Positions 24,301-35,400 of a stretch of 64,000 nt of DNA are shown piece after piece. The stretch is from positions 1,178,001-1,242,000 of the forward strand of contig NC_063013.1 of NCBI RefSeq assembly GCF_020509005.1, given 5' to 3'. The notes beneath the pieces were generated by a model, which did no database searches, was not told where the DNA came from, and worked only from the letters and a program-made list of their open reading frames with translations. The stretch is from Fulvia fulva (taxonomy: Eukaryota; Ascomycota; Dothideomycetes; Mycosphaerellales; Mycosphaerellaceae). Made by a program: the position numbers and the translations under genes. Numbering within the stretch: the first letter of the stretch is position 1; each line of letters starts with the position of its first letter.

Positions 24301-24898
24301 ACGGCTAGCTGGGTTTGCAGATTAGCACGGGCGAGGCTGTGGCAGAGCGCTGGTGCGCGCCAGCGCACATCGGCATCACTCTGGGAACTGCTCAGTGCCG
24401 TGGGCGAGAGTCCAAATACCGCCGCTATGCGTTCTCTGCAATCACGTTACGACTTCGCCATGGATCTCAAAACATTTGCGAGATTACACCTGTGGCTGGA
24501 GCCTGTCCAGACGACGACGGCGAGTGAGCATTCTTCGGCACACCGCACCTGTCCTTCACCGCAGCTTGTTGACCGCCCGATGGCACTCGCCTTGCCGCTA
24601 TTTGCAACATCGGGCGGTGTAGTTTTTGGTCATGTCGAGAGAAGAGACGACATTCATGCGCTGTTGATCTTGGCTCGTACCGTTGAAAGGCCGCGCCGTG
24701 CCATCGACAGCAAACATAGTGGCGAGAATGTTCATTGAAAGGCGTCAGAAGTTGCGACATAGACGACATTGAGTCGGAAGCTTCGCACGCCAGCGAACGT
24801 CGTGAAGCAGAGAGTCGGTGGAGTCGAGAAACCTGGAGAAACAGAAGCAAGAGCTGCAGATCAGACTTTAAAGGGTACCGCTGGGTGGTAAAATCAGC
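21365..24898. promoter_or_regulatory. Large gene-free region upstream of Medusa
   Basis: 3.5 kb with normal composition and no convincing coding sequence on either strand. Frames of 60-190 codons occur but have no motifs, no splice support and overlap each other. It spans the Medusa promoter and probable long 5' leader plus the Rrn7 3' region. A C/T-rich tract (minus strand, about 22,910-22,935) is visible. Confidence 0.5.
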
Positions 24899-26721
24899 CT
24901 ATGTTTTGGTTGACGTTGACGAATTGTCTTGCTTTTGCGACTTTGTCAGATCGTTCTCGTGTCTGGCCAGCCTTCTTTCCATGAAGAAGACCGCCCTCAC
25001 CATGCCATGCAACGAGTACCCCACCAATTGCGAAGCCTTTTCGTAGAATCTCTTGGTGGTGCCACTGAGTTCTTCCTCGGACCTATAGTGCGGATATGCG
25101 CTACCGGCACGCGGAATATCATCGGAGGCCTCATCCGCAACTATGCGCTTGGGACGAAGCGCCCCTTGACTTTGGGCAAGCTTAGCCGCCGAACTACTGC
25201 CATGTGCGCGAATATCGGGCTCTGCACGTGGGCCGCCATGAGTTGGCCGGGTTGGGAACATCCTGAACAATGCTCTCCTGAAATCTGCTTCGCGACCAGC
25301 GCGACCACGCTCTCGCACTTCTTCAGACGCGATATTGTCCTCGAACCAGTCCAGATACTGGTCCAGACGATCTTCAGCAAGATCAAGACCCTTTGATTCA
25401 GTCATGGTGAAAGCTTCCTCGAAACTTAGGAAATTTTCTCGACCAAGGTCGTAATCTGAAACATCTCCATGCTGTTGACTTTCGGCCCACAACTTCCAGT
25501 CCATGCTGAGGGCAGACAGATCGCTGGGAGATCTGGCATATCGTTTTCGATCGTCAAACGGGAAGAGCAGCTTGGTCGTTATGACAACCAAGGCCATCAG
25601 TCGAATCTCCGGGAACCGTAAACTCATGTTCGTCCAAGCTTTGGCATCCAACGTATAGCAAAAGTCGGTGTGCAACAGGCGGGCAAGTCGCTGAGTGGCT
25701 AGATAGATTTCGAGTGGCAGGCAAAGCTTTTTGACCCAACGGAACAGAATCAGAGCGTGATTGAGTGGCGGCGCCAACATACCAAAGTCGGTGTCAAGAG
25801 CGGTCAGCAGTGTTAAGACACCTCGGTGGAGTGCAGCTGGTTCTATCAGCTGTTGAGGTTCCAGTTGTTCCTGAAGTTGACCTGGTAAGCGATCTCGCAT
25901 CGAGAGGGGAAGTTCCTTTGCTGCTCGATAGAACAACAGCCTATCTCTGCTAACCCACTGGTGTAAGTCTGCAATAGTGAGCGGTATGCGGAGCAGCATA
26001 ATACCAGTGTGTATCAAGCAGAGTAGCTCGGTCAGGGTTGGACCGTGAGACTTCTTGCGAGATGTGGTTCGAGTCCTTTGTGAAGTTGAAGCTGCGACAT
26101 CTGTTCCGGATTCTCCTTCAGACTGTGAGCTGAACATCATGCGCGAGGATGCTGCTTCAGTGTCCGTCTCGTAGTCGTACGATACCTTGTCCTGTAGTTT
26201 TTGCAGTCTCAGTGCCCAAAGGTCTTTCACTAGAGTCTTGTCAAAGTCAGCCCCATTCTGTAAGTTTTGAGAAAGAAATCAGACCTCTAGTTCTTGGGGC
26301 AGCTTCTGCACTTCAATCAGCCACTTGAGCTGCTTGCGAAGGACAAGTTGTATGCAGAGAAGATAATGCTCATATGCTCGAGCGCCGCTGAACCCAGTTG
26401 CTATGGCAAGTCAGACCTCGATCTTAGGTCTTAGACATGTCGTAGAGCTTGCCCTTACTCGTGACTGACTCGGCATCTGACTCCTTCTTCCTGGACGTCT
26501 TGCCACGCGTTACTAGCTCCCCGGTGTCTTCAGCGACAACGGTACCAAGCTGTTTGTGAAACCATCAGTATCAGGCCTCGTTGACGGTATGCTCGATGTC
26601 TCACCTCTGACTGCTGGTGTCCCTGATCACAATATGTGAAGCCGTCCTCGCCGACATGGAAACGTCTGGACCCACAGTCGTCTTGCAAGCAATGCTGACC
26701 TTTGTTGCGTCTTTGCGACAT
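24899..26721 (-). CDS. RRN7: RNA polymerase I core-factor subunit Rrn7 (TAF1B homologue)
   Basis: Four minus-strand exons: 26,721-26,605, 26,549-26,459, 26,400-26,285 and 26,236-24,899, giving 553 aa. The N-terminal zinc ribbon has ligands C11, C16, C31 and H35 (CLQDDCGSRRFHVGEDGFTY then CDQGHQQ), typical of Rrn7. The next conserved block, ARAYEHYLLCIQLVLRKQLK then LPQELE-TLVKDLWALRLQKL, is joined across intron 3. The long final exon holds the TFIIB-like cyclin-fold region (LTELLCLIHTGIMLLRIPLT, then LRFPEIRLMALVVITTKLLF). Rrn7 belongs to the core factor that recruits Pol I to rDNA promoters in the nucleolus (family knowledge). Introns are 55, 58 and 48 bp; the 48-bp one has a weak GTCTGA donor, chosen because it restores the conserved ELExxVxDLW motif. 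Confidence 0.9.
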
Positions 26722-27440
26722 CTGACCTTCAGAGGTGGGAGGTAGGATTGTATCTGGAGAATAAGGCGTTCCGGGTGATCAGCTGCCTCGCGTGCGAAGG
26801 TCAAGTATGCACTCGGATCTTCGTTGATCGGACTTCAGGGAGTATTCGTGGTCTTGGCAATTTTCTGAGTAGGGCTGGCGCTTGGACAACATGTGCTCAT
26901 TGCTGGAACCGAAAGACTTCCAGTTGCCGTCGAGCGCATCGGGAAGTTTTTGCTCGGATTTACGACAGCAGCCTTCATGTTACGCAGCGACAGTGGTCTA
27001 TGATGGAATACACCGTTGTACAGGTGTGCTTCAGCCGAGGTGAGATATGGCTTGTGAGTTGGAACAGCGTTGGCGTGAAGTGAGGTGTCGCTGCTGCAAG
27101 GATTTGTGCAAGTTCTTGGCGAAAAGACCAACTTTACCGGAAGCAGAGATGCGGGCTGTTACTACGACTTGAGAGTGACAAAGATATGACTTTGATCGTT
27201 AGATTTTTCAGATTCGTGAGACACAGCGAACTTTTCGCATATCATAGTCTACCTATAGATAATTGACGAATCGCAAGAGACGAATCGTCAAGATCACGCG
27301 ACTATCCTTCGAAGACCTTCCCGCTTCTAAAACACTTCATGCCGCATTTACATCGTTTTTGACGTATACCCATAAGTGATGTGTCCCTTGGTTAGGCGCA
27401 TGTTCTCGGGGTATCTTTGAGCGCTCTAATAGCGAGCTGC
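26722..27440. other. Intergenic between Rrn7 and eIF5A
   Basis: 719 bp between two minus-strand genes, so it holds the Rrn7 promoter and the eIF5A 3' UTR. A plus-strand frame at 26,748-27,083 has no recognisable motif and is not accepted. Confidence 0.5.
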
Positions 27441-28201
27441 TTAAGAGCCCTTTGGAGCCTCCTTGGCATCGATGCAAGCCTCCTCGCCCATGGCAGTAAG
27501 GACGATGACGTCTGGGAAGAGGAGTCAGTATCAACAGTATTAAACGCGTAGGGGTAAAAACTCACTGGTGTCCTTCTCCTCCTCTCTGAAAAGCTTGTTG
27601 ATCTTGTCACCGGCCTCACCCTCTGGAACCTTGACATCGTCCTTGGTGGATCCATCGTCAGACATGAGGGAGAGGAAGCCATCGTCAGTGATGTCAAGCT
27701 GCGGAGATTATCAGCCAGCCGTTCTGTGTCCCATAGGCCATGCTTTTGCTCTTACCAGCTGGTACTCGCGCCGGGAGACGTTTGGAACATCCATGTTGTG
27801 GGTGGATGGAGACAAGTCTTCCATCTTCTTGCCGGTGAAGATGTCGATGGCGACCATGTGGACCTTGGCGTGACCGTGCTTGCCGGTTTTCGAGGTGGAC
27901 ATTTCGACGATCTTGCATGGGCGGCCCTTGATGACAACGTGACCGTTCTTCCTCAAGGCCGAGCACTGCATGGGGAAGGTGGTAGAGGCACCGGCATCGG
28001 CGCTCTCGAAGGTGTGCTCATGCTGTCAACAGGTATAATGTCAGCGAATGTGTTCGTGGACAAGCTGTAGCCGGCGCAGAGTGGAGGCGCTGGCTGGGCA
28101 AGCAATCGCAGTCCTCGGCGGGGGCTGCCAGAGTCGAGGTCGCTCTCACCCAGCGAGCGGAAGGGGTAATGTCTTACCTGGGCGTCGTTGTTGTCGGCCA
28201 T
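27441..28201 (-). CDS. eIF5A: Translation factor eIF5A
   Basis: Four minus-strand exons: 28,201-28,178, 28,022-27,756, 27,698-27,566 and 27,511-27,441, giving 164 aa, the usual size. Introns are 155, 57 and 54 bp, all GT-AG. The N-terminal SH3-like domain has [20 protein letters not shown], the hypusine loop [13 protein letters not shown] (modified lysine is K56 here) and [20 protein letters not shown]. The C-terminal OB fold reads [20 protein letters not shown]. The protein rescues ribosomes stalled at difficult sequences such as polyproline and aids termination (family knowledge). It requires deoxyhypusine synthase and hydroxylase encoded elsewhere. It is head-to-head with COG3, 257 bp apart. 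The first exon encodes only eight residues, with the longest intron next to it, as often in highly expressed fungal genes. Confidence 0.97.
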
Positions 28202-28458
28202 GGTGGGCTAATGAGTGTGTATGGAGGATAGGTGTGGTGGTAGAAGTCGTGGACGTGAAGTCGTGGATAACTGAATGTCTGAAAAGTCGACGTCCAGTTG
28301 AGCCCTCTTCTGTGCGTTGTGGAGCCAGCCGCCACTATTTAGCGCGAACCTTGCTACCCGGCGCTTACCTCAGCCGTTTTTGAAGGTCAACCCAACGCGT
28401 GCCTGTGCGTGTGAGCCTCACACATGTACGTACATGCAGCTTCTCTCCAGCTAACAAC
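28202..28458. promoter_or_regulatory. Compact bidirectional promoter between eIF5A and COG3
   Basis: Only 257 bp separate the two start codons, so both promoters and 5' UTRs overlap here. No TATA box is obvious. The COG3 side ends in a pyrimidine-rich leader (CTTCTCTCCAGCTAACAAC just before its ATG). Confidence 0.7.
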
Positions 28459-30477
28459 ATGTCCATGTGGCTGGACCGCTTCTCGGTGCAGTCACGGGAG
28501 CCCACACCATCTCCAACACCCACATCCACCAGGTCTTTCTCTCCCGCGCCGAGGAGGTCGACACCGCTAGGACCGAGTACTCTGCAACGACGACCGGGAC
28601 TGCAGCCGAGGAGTTCGTCGCTATCCCTAGCATCAGTCGCTGGTTCGACTGATAGCTTGCCGGCGACAGCAAGAGTCCCGAATGGCTCGAACTTGAAGAA
28701 CCAGCTGTCACAGCAGACAGCTCCAGCCGATGGACCGGATCCCCTAACAGTTCTGCAAGGCATAATTGGCCCAACGCGAAAGCCGGAGAATGATGATCTT
28801 GCCCTGGAAGGCCTCGACACCACTGCACTTGCACAGCAGATTGACTTTGGTCATTTGAGCTTGCAAGACTTCGCGAGCCAGGATGCAGAGTGGGCTGAGA
28901 AGGGAAGCGATGAGGAGAACGTCAAGGTCATTCAGGACTTTGAGCAAGAGAAAGACAAGTTCGAAGATTTGCACAAGTCTATTGTGGCGTGCGATGAGGT
29001 TCTGAAGTCAGTCGAGACGTATCTGACCAGCTTCCAAGCAGAGCTGGCGGCAGTGTCTACGGAGATTGAATCTTTACAAAGTCGTTCGACAGCATTGAAT
29101 AACAAGCTAGAGAACAGGAAAGCTGTTGAGAAAATCCTCGGTCCGGAGGCTGAGGCTTTCAGCATCCCACCTCACGTGGTACGGAAGATTACCGAAGGCG
29201 CAGTCGATGAACAGTGGATCAAATCGCTGCAGGAACTGGAAAAGCGGTCGAGATCCATAGATGCCAAGCTCAGAGAAGGCAGAGATATCAAAGCTGCTCA
29301 AGATGTTCAACCTTTCATCAACGACATCTCAAACAAAGCTGTAGAGCGTATTCGCGACTACGTTGTGGCGCAGATCAAGGCTCTCCGGTCGCCCAGCATC
29401 AATGCTCAAGTCATTCAGCAGAACAGCTTTCTTCGATACAAAGATGTGTTCTCATTCTTGGTTAAGCACCAGCCTGGTCTCGCAGAAGAGATATCGCAGG
29501 CTTACAGCAACACCATGCGATGGTACTACTTACACAACTTCACGCGATACAAGGCGGCCGTGGAAAAGCTCAACGTACACGTCATTGATCAGACTGATGT
29601 CCTCGCAGCTGAGGGTGGAGTGCGTAGACTGGGCAAATCTGGGCCTCCTCATGACACCTTCTCCATTGGCCGACGAGCTGATGTTATTCGCTCAACGAAC
29701 GACACAGCATTGCCTTCCTTTGCCGCAGAAGAGGACAAGGGCACACATTATATCGAAGTACCATTCAGAGCGTACAATCTGGCATTGTTAGATAATGCCT
29801 CTGGCGAATACTCTTTCCTGACCGAGTTCTTCTCCAAGCAGTCGTTCCACGCCACGAACAGGAAGTTCAATGAGATTTTCCAGCCGACCTTCGAACTTGG
29901 ATATGCTCTGACCAAACAATTAATCGAGCATACACTGGATGCACTGGGTATCTTGATCTGCGTACGTCTCACGCAACACTTTGCTTTCGAGCTGCAGCGT
30001 AGGAAGATCCCCGTGGGCGAGGGCTACATCAACGGCACGAACATGCTTCTTTGGCCTCGATTCCAGCAAATCATCGATGCGCATTGCGACTCGATACGAA
30101 AGCTCACGGCGTCACTCTCAGGGAAACCCGCCGGTTCTGCGCTCAGCTTGACATCCTCGCCCTCGACAGCTCAGACCACAGCGCCTCATCCTCTCACGCA
30201 ACGCTTCGCCAATTTCCTCCAAGGTATTCTTGCTTTGAGTAGCGAGGCGGGAGATGATGAGCCAGTCTCGAACAGTCTCAGCAGGCTACGAGGGGACTTT
30301 CAGGCCTTCCTGATCAAACTGAGCAAAGGCACGGCAGAGGCGAGAAAGCGGGAACGGTTCTTGTACAACAATTATTCGCTGATATGTACGATTATAGGAG
30401 AGACCGAGGGGAAGTTGGCGGATGAGCAGAGGTCACATTTTGCTGATTTGAGGGATGATCTGGGTATTGAACCTTAG
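28459..30477 (+). CDS. COG3: Conserved oligomeric Golgi complex subunit 3 (Sec34 family)
   Basis: Single-exon frame of 672 aa from MSMWLDRFSV to the stop. The first ~100 residues are Ser/Pro-rich and disordered. The Sec34/COG3 domain follows, with a predicted coiled coil (FEQEKDKFEDLHKSIVACDE, then VSTEIESLQSRSTALNNKLE). Further conserved segments are RSPSINAQVIQQNSFLRYKD, the MRWYYLHNFTRYKAAVEKLN block, and EGYINGTNMLLWPRFQ near the C-terminus. COG3 belongs to lobe A of the COG tether, which captures vesicles for retrograde transport within the Golgi (family knowledge). The start at 28,459 is the first ATG in frame; the frame is open slightly upstream but without ATG. No intron signals interrupt it. 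Confidence 0.93.
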   Translation: MSMWLDRFSVQSREPTPSPTPTSTRSFSPAPRRSTPLGPSTLQRRPGLQPRSSSLSLASVAGSTDSLPATARVPNGSNLKNQLSQQTAPADGPDPLTVLQGIIGPTRKPENDDLALEGLDTTALAQQIDFGHLSLQDFASQDAEWAEKGSDEENVKVIQDFEQEKDKFEDLHKSIVACDEVLKSVETYLTSFQAELAAVSTEIESLQSRSTALNNKLENRKAVEKILGPEAEAFSIPPHVVRKITEGAVDEQWIKSLQELEKRSRSIDAKLREGRDIKAAQDVQPFINDISNKAVERIRDYVVAQIKALRSPSINAQVIQQNSFLRYKDVFSFLVKHQPGLAEEISQAYSNTMRWYYLHNFTRYKAAVEKLNVHVIDQTDVLAAEGGVRRLGKSGPPHDTFSIGRRADVIRSTNDTALPSFAAEEDKGTHYIEVPFRAYNLALLDNASGEYSFLTEFFSKQSFHATNRKFNEIFQPTFELGYALTKQLIEHTLDALGILICVRLTQHFAFELQRRKIPVGEGYINGTNMLLWPRFQQIIDAHCDSIRKLTASLSGKPAGSALSLTSSPSTAQTTAPHPLTQRFANFLQGILALSSEAGDDEPVSNSLSRLRGDFQAFLIKLSKGTAEARKRERFLYNNYSLICTIIGETEGKLADEQRSHFADLRDDLGIEP

Positions 30478-31380
30478 CCAAATGATGGTCTTTGGTTGAG
30501 TAGCAGTACAATCGATCAAGCCATACAGCCGCTATGTGACACTGAGTGCCATCGTCCCAAGTTGTAGCAGTAAACTTCCCTTGGGCATTGATGAAAGCGG
30601 CAGCTCGTGATCCATGGATTTATGAATGGTGCCATGAGACGACCGGCTTGAACGGAGGCGACGTCTTGAATCCATGAAGTTGAGCCGGGGTGATGTATGA
30701 GCTTCAGACAATTACGGTCTGCGGCGCGGCAAGCAAGAACGGGTCCAGACTACTCCTGTTCAGAGTTGGTTGTCTGTAGCTTCAGTATCTATCATGTTCT
30801 GCCCACCGATGTACAACAATACAGATGGCGTACACAGGCGCTTCACTCGCCACCTAGATCTAGCAAAGGTGATCTAGCGTTGACGTCTTCTGCCCACATT
30901 GATAATCCAATGGTAGGCAAGTTTGGACCATGTTGCAGTTCATCAATCACAGTCGATAGTCATCACTGCCATCGTGGCGTCCAAGGATCGTCGTTCGATC
31001 AGTGATATCAAATCAGTCTCACCTCATTCAAAGGACGTACAGATGTACAGTCCGTATCCGGACGGCATGGAGGGCGGTAATGGCTCGGCGCGACAAGTGA
31101 TTCGTTGATAAGGGTGAAGGGAGTTTTGGCCATGCAATGCAACATGCGGGCACGCGAGCGCCCTCGCCGCTGCCAATTCGCCGTGATGCTGGCTTGATTA
31201 TTGTGACAACCACGTTCAGGAGAGAGGCTGTAGCGATGTAATTGCCTCACAGGCAGAGTTGTTGATGCTGGTTGTTGAGGATGTTCACCGCTTCGTGGTC
31301 AAGACGAACAGATTTCCTTAGATGTCAGGGGAACTTAGCGCTGACCTACAGCCTTGGGACACGTCACTCATTTCCACACC
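30478..31380. other. Intergenic between COG3 and the right RIP island
   Basis: About 900 bp of ordinary composition downstream of COG3 with no supported gene. It ends abruptly near 31,380, where CpA/TpG disappear. Confidence 0.5.
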
Positions 31381-31848
31381 TAAATTAACTTATTTATCCT
31401 ACCGTTTTAGGCGTTATCTACTTGTCTCGAATAGGTAATAGTATATCGAAATACTAGGTATTATTTACCTACCTTACTATCGCTCTTAAGCGCTTACTAC
31501 TACGCTCTTCGTCTATATTTACCTTATTCCGCCCTTAAACACCTCGTCGTTTACCTAATTTAGGCGTATTTATATAAGCTAGTATTAACTTATATATATT
31601 AGTAGTAGTACTAACCGCAAATAGCTCTTTATTACTTAGATTATCGTAGTTAATACTCTCCTTACTAATAGGTTAGATAAAGTTATATCTACTATATTCT
31701 ACTGACTAGTAGAAGTAATAGAGAGTTATAAATACCCCTAGCGAGCTAAATACTACTTTATCCGGTATTACCGTAACGAAAGGTATAGTAGCTCTCTTTA
31801 ATAGGCTTACTACGATAAGGAGCTTTTGTTTTTAAGGTAATACCTTCG
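31381..31848. other. Unassigned RIP-mutated sequence left of the Gypsy insertion
   Basis: CpA/TpG-poor DNA with no readable domain. It was presumably continuous with 38,224-38,642 before the Gypsy element inserted, because the same 5-bp TTAGT flanks both sides. Confidence 0.55.
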
Positions 31849-31853
31849 TTAGT

Positions 31854-32410
31854 TATTATAGTCTCCCTATAGAGTGTATAGAAGGTAGGGACAGAAGAGC
31901 CTCAGAGTGCTTAGAAGTCGTTAAGAAGTGAAAGTCTAGCTTAGTATATAAGCGCTAAGAATTATATGCCCCGTAATATTCACTACGGGACCTAGCCCTC
32001 TAAATTTACTACTCTACTAAACCTTAACAGATTCACTTCGGCTCGTAGCTATATAACTTACGGCACTCCCGCGAGTACCCGCGACTACGCTAGACCCTAA
32101 AAGAAGCACGTAGAAGACTCGGAACGTAGGGTAGGTTAGAATAAGGTTTTAAGCAAAGCTACTAAGCGCGGCTTTATATAGGTTAGCCCTATTAATACGG
32201 GGACACGTACTCGCGAAGGTCTAGCCCTATTAATACGGGGATACGTACTCGCGAGGGTCGCGTATAAATATCCGTCCTTCCCTAGGCCTCTCTTACTTTC
32301 TTTGTCTTTCGTTTTATATAGTAATTATACTATACCCTTTATACCTACACTTCGTACCTATATTCTCGCTTTTACTCTTATATCTCATAGGCTAGGCTCT
32401 CGCCCTAACA
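31854..32410 (+). repeat. Gypsy 5' LTR (557 bp)
   Basis: Matches 37,662-38,218 over its full length with about 15-20 differences, nearly all C/T or G/A transitions. It contains a directly repeated 38-bp unit. Confidence 0.95.
32184..32259 (+). repeat. Two tandem 38-bp units inside the LTR
   Basis: TAGCCCTATTAATACGGGG...CTCGCGAAGGTC is repeated directly at 32,222-32,259 with two base changes, just upstream of a TATAAATA box (about 32,263). The same pair is at 37,992-38,067 in the 3' LTR. Its position suggests an upstream promoter element. Confidence 0.85.
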
Positions 32411-32439
32411 TCACGAAAGACTAACAAACTGTCAACTAC

Positions 32440-35400
32440 TCGAGTCATCCTTATAGGTAACTACGCTACCGATAAAGGTGTCAACCTCGACAACTAAGAC
32501 ACCCTATTCTACTTTAGTAAGTAGGCTAATATCCCCTTCTCGAACTCCGCTACCTTCGGTACCTAGGCAAACGCTAACCCCGATACCGCCTACGCTCTTA
32601 TTAACCGCACCGTCTCCTCTTTCCGCGAGACCGCCTAGTAGGTCGAGTAAGTAAATAACTAAGTAATATACCTTTAAGGTATTATAAATACCTTCTAAAA
32701 CCTCGTACCGTAGGCCGACGATAACCGCCGCTAGTACTTCTCTAAGCAGGTTAATGACCTAGACGAGTTCGACGGTAATAAGAGCAAGTTTAAGGCATTT
32801 GAGACATAGCTTACTATTAAGCTGTTAGCTAATACCGACTACTTTCCGTAAGAGAATAACAAGGTTACGTACGTCTTCTCCCTCCTTCGGGGAGACGCCG
32901 CGGCTTAGGTATAATACTATATCGATAACGCTACGTAGACTATCGGCTAACCGGACGTCCTTACCTTAATATAGGACCTCCGTGCTACCTTTAGTAATCT
33001 AGACCGTAGAGCTACCGCCTAGAACGCTATCTATAACCTCCTCTAGAAGAACAAGAGCTTCGCCGAGTACCTCGCGGCCTTTAACCGCGATATCGGGTTT
33101 ACCGGCTATAACGAAGAGACTAAGAAGAGCACTCTCCGCCGTAGCTTATTAGTAGAGCTTCTTCGAGCCCTCGAGGATAAGGACGTCGGTACTATAAGCT
33201 TCCGTAAGCTCGTCGAGACCTACTAGCGCCTCGACTCTAATATAAAATATACCGCCTCTCTCCTCGCTTCCCGTTCTTAAGGTCGTTAGCCTCGTAGTCC
33301 CGGAAGCCACTTCGCTACTCTACTAGGCGCCGCCGCTTCTATAGCTCTCCCTCCCGTCTCTATAGGTAATGCTATAGATCTTAGCGCTAGTACCGCCGTC
33401 CCTCGAGTCTAGGGCCTCGTTAACGGTAAGCTTACTCCCGAAGAGAAGCTTCGCCGTCGCTAGGCCGGACTCTATACCTACTACGGCGGTCTAGGCTATA
33501 TCGTAGCTAACTATCCGTAGCTCGCTACCCGTAACGCCCGTAACCCGGTTCGCGGCGCTATCGGCGCTATCGAGCCTACTCCTACTACTCCCGCTAAGCA
33601 GGAAAAAGCCTAGGTCTTCCTTATCGACGCGAGGAAGACTAAGAATAACGTTTACCGAAAGTGAAGAGAGGAAGGAAGTTGAGGATTAATATAGTATAGC
33701 TAGACCTATACGACGAGACGGGTAAGGACTACGCTTATAAACCGTTCGTTACGAATATAAATATCGGCTTAAAGAAACTCTCTTCTTCTAATCTCACTCT
33801 TATAGATACTAGCGTACTAGGCGAGTCTTTTATAGACTATAAACTCGCGACCTCTCTTAACCTCAAACCCTAGGAACTAAAGTACCCTCGTACCCTTAAA
33901 CTCTTTAACGGCACGGAGACTACTACTAGTAAGATTACTTATATTATATATACATTAATTACTCTCGGAGGCAAGCGTATGTCGATCACTAGCTTCCTTA
34001 CGTCCCTACCGTATTAGAAGTTTATCCTCGGCCTTCCCTAGTTTAGACGATACTAACCTATTATCGACTAGACTTCCCTTACTATTAGCTTCCCTCTAGA
34101 AGCTCCTCCGGCACCTCCGCCTTCTCCGCCGCCTTAGCGCGGTCCTAAGTATACTAAGATCTTCTAGGTAAACGCCGCTACCTTTACTACTACTACTAAG
34201 TAGCCTAAAGCTTAAGTCTTCGTAGCCTCTCTCCGCGATATCGATATCGCCCTTAAGAAGCTCGATAAGAAGCGTATACCTACCGACCCTACTACGAAGG
34301 TCCCTCCTTAGGTATACTATATCCTCTACGTATTCGATACTAAAGCCGTAGACGAGCTGCCTCCTTATCACCCTTACGACTATAAGATTAAGCTAGAAGA
34401 AGGTGTAGAGGTACCGTTCGGACCGCTATATTCTATGTCCCGAGAAGAGCTTATTATCCTTAAGAGATACCTCGAAGAAAACCTAAAGAAGGGGTTTATT
34501 CGAGCGAGCCGTTCTAGCGCTAGTAGTCCCGTTATGTTCGTTAAGAAGCCCGGCGGTAGCCTACGCTTCTACGTAGACTACCGAGGCTTAAACGCTATTA
34601 TAAAGAAGAACCGCTACCTAATACCGTTGATTTAAGAGACGCTCGAACGCCTCTCTAAGGCTAAGTACTTCACTAAGCTCGATGTTATCGCTACGTTTAA
34701 TAAGTTACGAATAGTAGAAGGACACGAGTATCTTATAGCCTTCCGTACTCGCTACGGGCTATTCGAGTCGCTCGTTATACCCTTCGGCGTTTATAACGGG
34801 CCTAGTACCTTCTAGAACTTTATTAACAACATCCTTTAGGAGTTCCTCGATTAGTTCTATACTACCTATATCGACGACATCCTAGTCTATAGCGAGACTA
34901 AAGAGGAGTACCGCGAGCACGTCTATAAGGTCCTTTAGAAGCTCGTAGACGCCGGCTTATAGCTCGATATCGATAAGTACGAGTTTAAGAAGACCGAAGT
35001 CAAGTTCCTTAGTTTAATTATTACCGTAGACGGTATTAAGAAAGACTAAGAGAAGATCGACGCTATCGTCGAATAGGATACTCCTACGAACGTTAAGGAG
35101 GTCTAGGGTTTCCTAGGCTTTACTAACTTCTACCGCCGCTTTATCTACGTATTCTCGGGCGTAGTACGCCCTTTAACGAAGCTTACGCGTAAGTATGAGA
35201 AGTTTACCTAGACTAACGAATACTAGGAGGCTTTTAACTTACTTAAAGCGAAGTTTATTAAGAACCCGCTTCTATAGCACTTCGATTTCGAACTAGAGAC
35301 CCGTATAGAGACTAACGTATCCGACGGCGTAGTAGGCGGCATCCTACTATAACGCCGCTCGCCTAAATCTCCCTAGCTACCTATCGCCTTCCTCTCTAAG

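Noticed and set aside
24178..24738. 186-codon plus-strand frame between Medusa and Rrn7
   Set aside because: No recognisable motif, no splice or promoter support, and other frames of similar size overlap it.
26748..27083. 111-codon plus-strand frame upstream of Rrn7
   Set aside because: No motif and a position that should be the Rrn7 promoter; chance frame.
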